A DNA stretch of 36,790 nt from assembly GCF_028285745.1 (NCBI RefSeq), contig NZ_JANQOP010000145.1, forward strand, positions 1 to 36,790, read 5' to 3'. Each line of letters begins with the position of its first letter. Position 1 is the stretch's first letter. The notes beneath the pieces are model-generated. The model ran no database searches and was not told the origin of the DNA. It saw only the letters and a list, made by a program, of their open reading frames with translations. The stretch is from Acaryochloris sp. IP29b_bin.137 (lineage in GTDB: Bacteria > Cyanobacteriota > Cyanobacteriia > Thermosynechococcales > Thermosynechococcaceae). This document shows, piece by piece, positions 1 to 6,730 of this stretch. The translations under genes and the position numbers were made by a program.

Positions 1-1
1 T

Positions 2-301
2 CGGGGACTTTCTGGAAAATTCCATGTCCTCATGGAGGCAGTCACTGAAGCCCTCAAACAGACACCTAGAGCGAGTTCGTTAGTAGAGAATCTCAACTCC
101 CGACTGCGCAACTACTTTTTTCTACGCCGTACCCTGGGAAACTCTTATTTGGGACTGTTACAGTACTTTCTGAATCACCGCTGCTTCATGCGCAGTGAGG
201 TTCCTGAGCGCGAGGGTAAAAGCCCCAAAGAACTGCTGACGGGAAAACCCCATCCTCATTGGCTGGAGCTATTGGGATTCAAGCGATTCCAAAGAGCATA
301 G
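2..301 (+). CDS. Transposase, C-terminal part (cut by window edge)
   Basis: The reading frame is open to the left edge, so the gene begins outside the window; only about the last 99 codons are present. The stretch SLVENLNSRLRNYFFLRR, followed by a KSPKELLTG segment, looks like the C-terminal end of a DDE transposase, in which the Glu of VENLN would be the last acidic catalytic residue. I recognise this ending from cyanobacterial insertion-sequence transposases but cannot name the IS family. Terminal inverted repeats cannot be judged because the left end is missing. Whether the full gene is intact is unknown. A perfect hairpin lies 30 bases past the stop. Confidence 0.7.
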   Translation, partial: RGLSGKFHVLMEAVTEALKQTPRASSLVENLNSRLRNYFFLRRTLGNSYLGLLQYFLNHRCFMRSEVPEREGKSPKELLTGKPHPHWLELLGFKRFQRA

Positions 302-330
302 TCTGACCTGATAGGGAAGAAGTAGACCTC

Positions 331-359
331 AAGCCATCAATCATTGATGGCTTATTTTG
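331..359 (+). terminator. Terminator-like hairpin after the transposase
   Basis: A perfect 10-base stem (AAGCCATCAA / TTGATGGCTT) with a 3-base loop is followed by ATTTTG. It lies 30 bases after the transposase stop. It fits an intrinsic terminator with a weak T-tract, or the end structure of the mobile element. It could also stop the leftward 391-966 gene. Confidence 0.55.
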
Positions 360-390
360 CCGTGGAAGTGTAACCCAAAATCCCCTGTTT

Positions 391-966
391 TTAAACCATG
401 CCTAAAGCTGCTAAAAGTGCCAGACATACGTGTAGTGCAATCCATGACCAGGAGCGAACTAACGGGAGATCCATCAGCAGCCATTGAAAGAGTCCCATTA
501 ACGCTCCAGCTCCCAGTAGTCCTGCTACTCCGGAGAGGGCGTCTGCGTCGATCGTAGTTTGCAATACCGTGCCATTGTTGAGGATGGGCGTATAAAACAG
601 GTTACACAAGGTGAAAAAGATACCCATCCAACCTAGGGTTGACGCCAGAATCCACCATCGTGCCCGCAGAAGGAATCGTTTTAGGACGAACCACTGCGCT
701 AGGCCCACGCTAAATCCAACTGTCAGTCCGCCTGCAAAGATTGCACCAAAGAACAAACAGCCGATGGCACTTTGCCCGTAACCACAGAACTTCACCCTGA
801 TGAGCAGATCCCCCAGTAACAAAAATCCGGCGGGTACGGTCAGGAGACAAAGGATTCCCCCACCGATTAATCCCAACATGGTGTGGGTCAGCCACTTACG
901 AAATAAGTTTCGTCTCTGAGGAGGGCTAGGCATAAAGCAAAGGCGCATGAAGGGTGTTCTTAGCAT
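391..966 (-). CDS. Unknown multi-pass membrane protein
   Basis: I do not recognise a named family. The 191-residue product is very hydrophobic with about five predicted membrane segments. It carries two similar patterns, GLAQWFVLKRFLLRARWW and a later GLFQWLLM, suggesting an internal repeat of the G-x-x-QW type seen in small cyanobacterial membrane proteins of unknown role. The first ATG at 966 gives a basic N-terminus; ATGs at 948 and 933 are possible alternatives and would shorten the tail before the first membrane segment. It stands alone on its strand, converging on the transposase end. Function cannot be inferred. Confidence 0.6.
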   Translation of the reverse strand: MLRTPFMRLCFMPSPPQRRNLFRKWLTHTMLGLIGGGILCLLTVPAGFLLLGDLLIRVKFCGYGQSAIGCLFFGAIFAGGLTVGFSVGLAQWFVLKRFLLRARWWILASTLGWMGIFFTLCNLFYTPILNNGTVLQTTIDADALSGVAGLLGAGALMGLFQWLLMDLPLVRSWSWIALHVCLALLAALGMV

Positions 967-1343
967 GCCCTTCTAGAGGATGATGAATGCCAGTTGTACT
1001 GCTCCAAAGGCAAAAAGTGACTGGTGCTGAAATGAATCTAGCGAAAATCGACAACACATCGCGTGAACACCTGAAGCGCTTTTTCCCGTAGAGTGTTGTT
1101 GAGCATAGCTAGTGTGCAATCTTCCTCCTACGTCGTTAGAGGCCACTGATGTTTTGGGAATCTTGGGGAATAGACGGAGGTTGGTAAAAGCGGTTGCGAT
1201 CGCAGAATCAAACCGATGCAAAGCCCATTGTGTTGGTTAGGCACCAGCGCGATTCAGGCGTCTTGCGGTCCTTACTGCTCAAAATGCTGGGTGAGCGGGC
1301 GATAAAAAATTGATGTCGCTAAATTTTCGGAGAAAATCAGTCC
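967..1343. other. Intergenic stretch between divergent genes
   Basis: Nothing convincing was found in these 377 bases apart from one HIP1 octamer (1196-1203). Open frames here lack family resemblance. It should hold the promoters of the divergent 391-966 and 1344-1742 genes, but no clear -10/-35 pair stands out. Confidence 0.5.
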
Positions 1344-1742
1344 ATGTCTAGATGCCTAGATATCGTTCTAGAAAACACTGGATTCTGTGCTTTACCTGCT
1401 GAGATGGATCTCAAAGGTGAAGAGCTGATGTTTGGGGGCAATCTGCCTGCTGCGAGTCTTTTGTTGGAAGATATTGCAGAAGACTTAAACATTACACCTC
1501 TCAGTGCCTTTATGCTTGAAGAAAACGATGGCGGAGAAGCATTAGAAACTAGTCCTGAATGGTATGACCCTAACCAAGGGCTGGACACCGTTCAAAAGCT
1601 TTTGAATTATCTACTGGCTTATCCAGAAGTAGATAAAAGTCCGGAGGGGGTCCATTGGATTTTATGGGATCTGAGGGCTCTAGAATTAATTCTGCGTGAT
1701 GCTGTCCAGACCAACGATCGGTTTTACTTGAAAGAAGGGTAA
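1344..1742 (+). CDS. Unknown conserved-looking acidic protein
   Basis: The 132-residue product is soluble and acidic, with no signal peptide or membrane segment. A GGAG sequence about 11 bases before the ATG supports the start. The N-terminal half contains acidic and hydrophobic patches (SLLLEDIAEDLNITPLSAF). The C-terminal half looks helical (VQKLLNYLLAYPEVDKSPEG and LRALELILRDAV). I know of no function; it resembles the many small cyanobacterial hypothetical proteins. A perfect hairpin follows the stop within six bases, so the gene is probably transcribed alone. Confidence 0.6.
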   Translation: MSRCLDIVLENTGFCALPAEMDLKGEELMFGGNLPAASLLLEDIAEDLNITPLSAFMLEENDGGEALETSPEWYDPNQGLDTVQKLLNYLLAYPEVDKSPEGVHWILWDLRALELILRDAVQTNDRFYLKEG

Positions 1743-1747
1743 GTGTT

Positions 1748-1768
1748 GTCCTCATCCGGTTTGAGGAC
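1748..1768 (+). terminator. Hairpin after the 132-residue gene
   Basis: GTCCTCA and TGAGGAC form a perfect 7-base stem with a 7-base loop, between two convergent genes. No T-tract follows on either strand, so intrinsic termination is uncertain, but the position fits a shared terminator. Confidence 0.45.
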
Positions 1769-1794
1769 TCTGGAAGTGGGATGCTCTCAATGGG

Positions 1795-2376
1795 CTATTT
1801 ACTGTTTTTGCGAAGCCGAAGAACTAGCATCACCAAACTGAGTCCTGCGCCAATACTGATGCTGATCCATGCAACCTTGGGTAGATCTGATTTCGACGAA
1901 GATAAGGGTGTATCTATTGACTGGAAAGGCGGAGAGGGTTTTGGGCTACTGCCTTTAGCGACAGTGACGGGAAAACTAAACTGAAACGGTTGGAATGCAT
2001 CGCCTGTTTGTGGCTGGCCTTGAATGCTCAATTGGTATGCCCCCGGTTTTGGGAACGTCACATCAGCGCCAGGAATATTTTGGTATTGCTCTGCGGAGAC
2101 GGCGGTTAAAGGCGGTTGGGCAATTGTCTGTCCATTTTCCTCTGCAATCACCTGCAGATGGCAGTCGCATTGGGAGAGAGGGATGGTACTGCCCCCCTTT
2201 TGGGTAAGGACGAACCAGACTTGAGCAGGGTCTCCTGCCCTTGGATTGTGATCAGGTTCTAAATGAAAGGTGACGGCAACTGAGTCGGATGCTTTGACCG
2301 TATGGGCCTGGCTGGGGCCGCCCCATAATCCAACTGCTAAGAAGGCTAAACTACCGCAATGGAGAAGACGCACCAT
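1795..2376 (-). CDS. Exported, C-terminally membrane-anchored beta-rich protein
   Basis: The 193-residue product starts with a signal peptide (MVRLLHCGSLAFLAVGLWGG, cleavage probably near SQA-HT). A beta-rich domain follows (residues about 30-140). Then come a Pro/Ser linker and a C-terminal membrane helix (about 168-187) with a basic tail LRLRKNSK. The layout resembles periplasmic YtkA/FixH-like accessory proteins found beside metal-transport and oxidase-assembly genes; that resemblance is weak. A Cys-x-Cys pair (CDCHL, about residues 69-73) could bind a metal ion. The gene overlaps the end of the upstream membrane-protein gene by 26 bases, so the two are co-translated. It is the last gene of the three-gene cluster. 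Confidence 0.65.
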   Translation of the reverse strand: MVRLLHCGSLAFLAVGLWGGPSQAHTVKASDSVAVTFHLEPDHNPRAGDPAQVWFVLTQKGGSTIPLSQCDCHLQVIAEENGQTIAQPPLTAVSAEQYQNIPGADVTFPKPGAYQLSIQGQPQTGDAFQPFQFSFPVTVAKGSSPKPSPPFQSIDTPLSSSKSDLPKVAWISISIGAGLSLVMLVLRLRKNSK

Positions 2377-3571
2377 AAAATTTCTCCAGTGAGAACAAGG
2401 CCCATACCCAACGGCAGCGGATCAGTAAAACCAGGAGGATTGCCGTTGTGATCGCAACCGTCCTCCCCAAAGGCACCCCTGTCCATTCCAGCCCTCCTAA
2501 ATAATGGGATCCAATCATCACCGTATGGCTGCCTGCTAACAGGAGAGCAGGGATACTTAATAGATGAAGTCGCCGCCAATGGGGGCCTAATCGTTGCACC
2601 ATCCCATTGGTACTGGTTGTGGCTAACGGAATAAGCAAGATCAACGCCGCGATACCTGCCCAGAGACCTGCTTGATGGAGGGGCAGCATAAAGGGAATCG
2701 CTGTGAGAGACCACTGAAAGGAGTGGTCGAGCACCCGCAATACATGGATGAGTGAGAGGACAAAAGCCCCAACCCCTAACAGTCGTCGATAGTGCAGTGG
2801 TGCTGACCACACAGGCTGAATAGGACGGGCCAGTAGGGCCAACATCAATAACAGCAAGGCGGTATGGCTGCTGTAGTCCTGCATTTCCCCTGTTCTGAGG
2901 ACGGTCAGCACACCAATGATCAGCATTAGCCAGCCCCCTAGCTGAAAGAGTTGGCTGCGTTGATCTTGGCTGAGAACGGCAGTGGAAAGCCCCACCCCTA
3001 ATAAGGTTGGCATCGTTCCCAACCCGAAACACAGCATTGTGGCACTTCCGAATAACCAGTCCCCTGTGGCTGCGGCTTTAATTTGGGCTGCATACAGAAA
3101 GCCACAGGGAATGAGTCCCCAGACCATCCCTAGTAACGCAGGAGTCCACCAGTGGGGTTGATGGGCCAACCCTGCCATAGCTCGATTGAAACGCTCATGC
3201 AGCCCCAATTTCAGTAACGGGTGCGGCAGAGGCAGTTTAGGTAACCAGCCAGGGCGAATTTGCCGAATTCCCAGCCAGATCAACAAGCCCCCCATCAAAA
3301 AGGCAATGCTACGACGTAGAACACTATCGATGCCCGCCAGCTCTCCCCCCGCAACCAGGACAGAACTGAGGGCACCAATGGCTGCTCCGATCAGGCCATA
3401 ACTTAGAATGCGTCCCAGATTGAGCAGAAAATGAAAGGTTAGTTGTTGTCGCCACGTTCTGGATTCACCGGAGGTCAGGGCAAAGCTGGCCGCTAAGGGT
3501 CCACACATACCGACGCAATGGCCAAAGCTGCCGACAAATCCCAGGACGGTGACGAGCAACAGGTCTAACAT
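2351..3571 (-). CDS. SafE/DsbD_2-type membrane transporter fused to a ferric-reductase-like domain
   Basis: About ten or more membrane segments in two parts. The first ~225 residues have the hallmark GHCVGMCGP (about residues 17-25) and a second GLIPCGFLYAA (about 152-162), typical of the urease-accessory/SafE-like (PF13386, DsbD_2) family, members of which are linked to metal or thiol handling. The second part (about 255-390) resembles the haem-binding membrane domain of MsrQ and ferric reductases: LHYRRLLGVGAF, SLIHVLRVLDH, LHLLSIPALLLAGSHTV, with spaced His residues. A TTG six codons upstream is possible, but the ATG at 3571 sits one base after the upstream stop and gives a normal membrane start. 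The fusion suggests coupled redox and transport; the substrate is unknown. Confidence 0.75.
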   Translation of the reverse strand: MLDLLLVTVLGFVGSFGHCVGMCGPLAASFALTSGESRTWRQQLTFHFLLNLGRILSYGLIGAAIGALSSVLVAGGELAGIDSVLRRSIAFLMGGLLIWLGIRQIRPGWLPKLPLPHPLLKLGLHERFNRAMAGLAHQPHWWTPALLGMVWGLIPCGFLYAAQIKAAATGDWLFGSATMLCFGLGTMPTLLGVGLSTAVLSQDQRSQLFQLGGWLMLIIGVLTVLRTGEMQDYSSHTALLLLMLALLARPIQPVWSAPLHYRRLLGVGAFVLSLIHVLRVLDHSFQWSLTAIPFMLPLHQAGLWAGIAALILLIPLATTSTNGMVQRLGPHWRRLHLLSIPALLLAGSHTVMIGSHYLGGLEWTGVPLGRTVAITTAILLVLLIRCRWVWALFSLEKFYGASSPLR

Positions 3572-3572
3572 T

Positions 3573-4070
3573 TTAGGGTTGGGGCGCAACCTGAATCACT
3601 GCGGTGTCGCTAATCGGTTGGCCTCGATGCACGAGGGCTTCATGGCCGTTGCTGTTGAGGGTGACCTTGAGGGTGTTCGTGCCTGTGGGTAACTCAGAAA
3701 GGTAGTACCAATTGCCGTAAAGACGAGTTACTTTTTTGTTATTGATATACAGGTGAGCATGGCCTTCGGAGGCTTTACTTGGGGTATTGACTCGGGTGGG
3801 GGCAAAGTTAAAGTTAGTGACTTTTAATTCTAGATTCCAGCCTTGGACCTGATCAGGATGAGCGACTAACTCAACCGTGGGTGGGGCTTGATTGGCGGAA
3901 ATTTCGAGTTGTTTATGGTGATTGTGGTGATGATGTTTGGTTTTCTGATCGACGGATGAGACGGTTTGGGGCTGAGTATGGTGGGATTGCACAATGCGGG
4001 GTGCTACTAATGCTCCAACCCCGATATAAACCGCTAGTAAAGCCCATTTTCGAACAGAAGTCATAACCAT
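3573..4070 (-). CDS. His-rich exported or membrane-anchored protein, first gene of cluster
   Basis: About 165 residues. An N-terminal hydrophobic segment (WALLAVYIGVGALVAP) would export or anchor it. A strongly His-rich loop (KHHHHNHHK) then suggests metal binding, as in copper, zinc or nickel handling proteins. The rest is a beta-rich domain with GHAHLYINNKKVTRLYGNWY and LPTGTNTLKVTLNSNGHE, a pattern I have seen in periplasmic proteins next to metal transporters. I chose the ATG at 4070; ATG 4064 is equally possible, and the longer GTG frame at 4142 would bury the signal. The next gene starts one base after this stop, so the cluster is surely an operon. The exact metal is unknown. Confidence 0.65.
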   Translation of the reverse strand: MVMTSVRKWALLAVYIGVGALVAPRIVQSHHTQPQTVSSVDQKTKHHHHNHHKQLEISANQAPPTVELVAHPDQVQGWNLELKVTNFNFAPTRVNTPSKASEGHAHLYINNKKVTRLYGNWYYLSELPTGTNTLKVTLNSNGHEALVHRGQPISDTAVIQVAPQP

Positions 4071-4229
4071 ATACCCCAGTGGAGTGAGATGCGATCGCAA
4101 GTCAAAAACAACTTCAAATTTGACTGGCAAACCATTTGCCACACCTATCCTGGGTGAAGCGTTCTGAAAAAGTCAAACGACAGTCTGTCGTATATGGAGA
4201 TGGATGAATCTCTAACGGAATGGACGCCC

Positions 4230-4820
4230 TTAACCTTCCCAAATTTGCAGTTGCCTGGATGCGGCAACGAAGCAATTCAAAGCTTTGGGGGGATAGAGAA
4301 AGTGGTCATAGGCAACAGCCATCTGCCGAGCGGCTTCGGCATAAGGAACTCGGCCAATTCCTGTTCCTAAACCGGGACAGGCAACACTCCGTATCGGATT
4401 TGGGGACTGCTGATTATGCTGTCGGACCGCTAACAACATGGCCCACATAGCGCTGTAAGGAATATCTGTGCCTTTGATAATCATGGGCACCCGCATGGTT
4501 GGGGTGTGGGCTAGGTAGGGATGTTGGGGATGTCCAGTCTCGACGATCATGGAGGTGCCAATGGGCTGTTCTCCCAAATATGTCTCCAGGATTTGGGATT
4601 TGACTTTCCATTCCAGATCCACGCCGAAAAATTTCGTGATCGCGGCGTCCATACCGCCATCCATCATGCCGAAGGAATTGGCAGGACTCACCAAACAGTC
4701 AAACTCAGTTAACCACTCGAAATAATTATGAACGACTTCAACGTTGGGTAAATGATCGAAGGATTCGCGAAACGCCTCGTATAGTTCAGCGGCAGGCGCT
4801 ACAAGGATTAATTTTGTCAA
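4230..4820 (-). CDS. Macrodomain (ADP-ribose-binding) protein
   Basis: The 196-residue product has the macrodomain fold signature. An Asp-Cys-Leu-Val-Ser-Pro-Ala-Asn-Ser-Phe-Gly segment (about residues 41-51) and GGMDAAI (about 55-61) match the ADP-ribose-binding first loop. GLGTGIGRVPYAEAARQM (about 151-168) matches the phosphate-binding second loop. Members of the family bind ADP-ribose or remove it from proteins or nucleic acids. The only usable start is TTG at 4820, since an in-frame TAG lies immediately upstream and the first internal Met would remove the binding loop. It sits alone; no toxin or ADP-ribosyltransferase gene is next to it, so the substrate cannot be inferred. Confidence 0.85.
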   Translation of the reverse strand: MTKLILVAPAAELYEAFRESFDHLPNVEVVHNYFEWLTEFDCLVSPANSFGMMDGGMDAAITKFFGVDLEWKVKSQILETYLGEQPIGTSMIVETGHPQHPYLAHTPTMRVPMIIKGTDIPYSAMWAMLLAVRQHNQQSPNPIRSVACPGLGTGIGRVPYAEAARQMAVAYDHFLYPPKALNCFVAASRQLQIWEG

Positions 4821-4910
4821 CTACAAACTCCATAGGGCTTGAGTCTAGCAAGCCTAGGAAACAGCGTCAATTTGCCAGTTGATATCTGTCCACGGTACTT
4901 ATCACAGCAT

Positions 4911-4974
4911 CTCCGCTCACGCTAATCCTTATGCGGTTCACGGTGGGTTCAGCACAAGGATTAGCAGAGTGGAG
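4911..4974. repeat. Long imperfect inverted repeat (hairpin element)
   Basis: The arms GCTAATCCTT (4921-4930) and AAGGATTAGC (4956-4965) are perfectly complementary. They extend outward imperfectly (CTCCGCTC against GAGTGGAG), giving about 18 paired bases around a 25-base loop. It lies between the 69-codon gene and the macrodomain gene. No T-tract follows on either strand, so it looks more like a palindromic element or structured RNA than a simple terminator. Confidence 0.5.
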
Positions 4975-4995
4975 AAGAAAGTCGATCAAGCCTAA

Positions 4996-5205
4996 TTATT
5001 CACCTACAGGCTGCCAGAGAGTGGCCTGATGAGGGATAACATCGTCATGAACCGCGTTAGCGTTGGTGGTGTTTTCCTGAAGAGAGGTGCGAGTTAAGGT
5101 ATAGCCAACGACAAAGGCAGAAAAGCCCACTGCCAAGATTGAGAAGGCAGCTAGCGAGGCACCAAGAATACGATCAGATGTTGGTGATTGGGTATGCGAA
5201 TACAT
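4996..5205 (-). CDS. Small single-pass membrane protein (69 residues)
   Basis: The product has a polar N-terminus, one membrane helix (GASLAAFSILAVGFSAFVVG) and a polar, acidic tail. The ATG at 5205 is preceded by AGAG a few bases upstream; a TTG at 5235 would add ten residues and is less likely. I do not recognise the family. It lies 81 bases downstream of another tiny membrane-protein gene on the same strand, and both could share the promoter near 5600. Small one-helix proteins in cyanobacteria often attach to photosynthetic or transport complexes, but nothing here shows a partner. Confidence 0.6.
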   Translation of the reverse strand: MYSHTQSPTSDRILGASLAAFSILAVGFSAFVVGYTLTRTSLQENTTNANAVHDDVIPHQATLWQPVGE

Positions 5206-5286
5206 CTCTATAGAGCCCAAGATTGAATGTTTCAATCCTGATTTTCTCAGCTTATTCCGTATAAATCGATACCCTTCATAAAAGTT

Positions 5287-5439
5287 TTAGTCTTTGGGAA
5301 CTTGACTAATCTTAAAAGGCTGGAAGAACTGATCCGTTAACGACATCGGTAGGCCAGCGCTATGGGAAACAAAACCATGGCCAATACCAGCGATCAATCC
5401 AATGAAAGCAGCGAAAATTAGAGGTGATTTGCTATTCAT
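5287..5439 (-). CDS. Very small membrane protein (50 residues)
   Basis: A complete short frame from ATG 5439 to TAA. The product begins MNSKSPLIFAAFIGLIAGIG, a single hydrophobic helix, then a His-containing segment (HGFVSHSAGLP) and a short polar tail ending QVPKD. It has the look of a genuine small cyanobacterial membrane protein: hydrophobic core, sensible codons and a well-placed partner gene downstream. I cannot name it. No strong ribosome binding site is present. A plausible NtcA-dependent promoter lies about 140 bases upstream, which would make it nitrogen-regulated. Confidence 0.5.
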   Translation of the reverse strand: MNSKSPLIFAAFIGLIAGIGHGFVSHSAGLPMSLTDQFFQPFKISQVPKD

Positions 5440-5569
5440 GCTTAATGAAAAGAGGTGAAAAAACTAAGCAGAAAATTCTATGGATTGAACCATCACCACC
5501 ACTCATTCTTGGGCTATAGAAATGCATGGGGGACCTGCTCGACCGCATGGCTAGCTGCACGCTAGTCTG

Positions 5570-5583
5570 TTTAGTTAACTAAA
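5570..5583. promoter_or_regulatory. Perfect 14-base palindrome, possible operator
   Basis: TTTAGTTAACTAAA is fully self-complementary and borders the proposed -10 box of the leftward promoter. That position suits a repressor site, but no regulator is identified. Confidence 0.35.
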
Positions 5584-5624
5584 ATTAGCAATTCTTTGCA
5601 GAGGGATTCTGTAACCGTTCTTAC
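5582..5624 (-). promoter_or_regulatory. NtcA-like activated promoter (GTA-N8-TAC, N23, TAATTT)
   Basis: On the minus strand GTA-N8-TAC (5624-5611) is followed after 23 bases by TAATTT (5587-5582). This matches the known layout of NtcA-activated cyanobacterial promoters (GTAN8TAC, about 22 bases, TAN3T). It points at the two small membrane-protein genes. A rightward reading (TAAGCT at 5645) is also possible, but no gene lies that way. Confidence 0.4.
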
Positions 5625-5920
5625 GGTTTTAGGTTACCGACTTCTAAGCTATGCAAAAAATGCAACTATGCGATTCAAAAACTGCACGTTTTTTTGAATT
5701 TCCTACAGTTTGTCAATAGAGTTCAGTCAAACAAAAAAGCCTGCTTGGAGAGCCACCCAAATATCAGCACATTTTGAGGGACGTATTGCTCCAACTCAGT
5801 AGGTTCATCCAAGAGTGGTTTGCATAGGAACCTTCGCACAGACTTCAACTGTATTCTGGCATGTTCGGAATAAACCCGTGGCTGTGATCGCAAGCGCTAC
5901 ATACTATAGCGTATGCACAT

Positions 5921-6682
5921 TTAAGTGACCGTTACAGCAATCATCGCTTTTAGATACGACAGTTCCGGTGCCATTAACACCCCTGAGTATTCGCCATGGG
6001 GGAGAGATTGGGGCAGTTGAATCGAAATCCCAATGGAATCCACTGCATCCGGGGCCAAACTGAGGGTCTTGGGTGTGATGGAGATGGCCTCCTCAGGAAT
6101 CCGATCCCCTTGGCCATTGTACAAATCTGTACAGAAGAATTTGGCTTGAATAGTTTCTGTACTGTCATTATGAGCTTTAAACGAGATCTGGACCGTCTCC
6201 CCTGCATGGCTCGGATAAGCGGGTTGGAGTAACGGCACAGTGGCATCCTTGGATGGTGTATTCCCTGTTCCCCCTTCCATCAGATCAGATTTGAGGGCAA
6301 TCAGGTTAGCCAACTCATTCACAAATTCGTGCATTTCCCCCGCTAAGCTTTGAACAGAATAGCTAGAGGGGGCAGAAGGCGCGGGCGTGCCTAGGTTAAA
6401 AGGAGAGGCCACAGTTTGAGCAGAAGGTAGGGGCGTTAACCGATCGCTGTCCAGAATAGCGGCAGCTTGCTGCACTAGGGCATCAGGACTGGGAATGACC
6501 TCAGTGTCGCCGGGCTGGATACCCTTGGCAAGGGTTTCTGCTAGCGCATCGGGAGCTGTAGGTAAGTCCGCAGATGGGGTGTCCCTGGACGAAAGCGTTT
6601 CAACTTGATCCACAAGGTCAGCGACCGATTCTGGCAGGCCCTGTTCGAGGAGCTGAAGGGGTTTGCGTCGATAGTGTTTCAT
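5921..6682 (-). CDS. Unknown protein, last gene of the encapsulin unit
   Basis: A 253-residue protein I do not recognise. The N-terminus is basic (MKHYRRKPLQ). Residues about 33-115 are rich in Pro, Ser, Ala and Thr and probably disordered, including EVIPSP (about 61-66). A short helical stretch follows (GEMHEFVNELANLIALKSDL, about 115-134). The C-terminal ~100 residues look like an immunoglobulin-like beta domain (ETVQISFKAHNDS; HGEYSGVLMAPE). It starts 48 bases after the prenyl synthase gene and so belongs to the same transcript. A disordered tail plus a compact domain would suit a cargo, adaptor or scaffold of the shell; this is only inference. Confidence 0.7.
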   Translation of the reverse strand: MKHYRRKPLQLLEQGLPESVADLVDQVETLSSRDTPSADLPTAPDALAETLAKGIQPGDTEVIPSPDALVQQAAAILDSDRLTPLPSAQTVASPFNLGTPAPSAPSSYSVQSLAGEMHEFVNELANLIALKSDLMEGGTGNTPSKDATVPLLQPAYPSHAGETVQISFKAHNDSTETIQAKFFCTDLYNGQGDRIPEEAISITPKTLSLAPDAVDSIGISIQLPQSLPHGEYSGVLMAPELSYLKAMIAVTVT

Positions 6683-6730
6683 CTTGACTGTCCTCTACTT
6701 CTGATTCAGACACCAACGTCTGTTCTTGTA

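Larger units (their letters stand above)
5440..5920. other. Intergenic region with regulatory-looking motifs
   Basis: These 481 bases are AT-rich and hold no convincing gene. They contain a perfect 14-base palindrome (5570-5583) and an NtcA-like box with a matching -10 (5582-5624). A weak hairpin (CGCTA/TAGCG, 5895-5911) lies just past the stop of the 5921-6682 gene and could help end the encapsulin-unit transcript. Confidence 0.5.

Noticed and set aside
973-1221. Leftward open frame in the intergenic region
   Set aside because: Composition is not protein-like, no family is recognised, and there is no supporting start signal.
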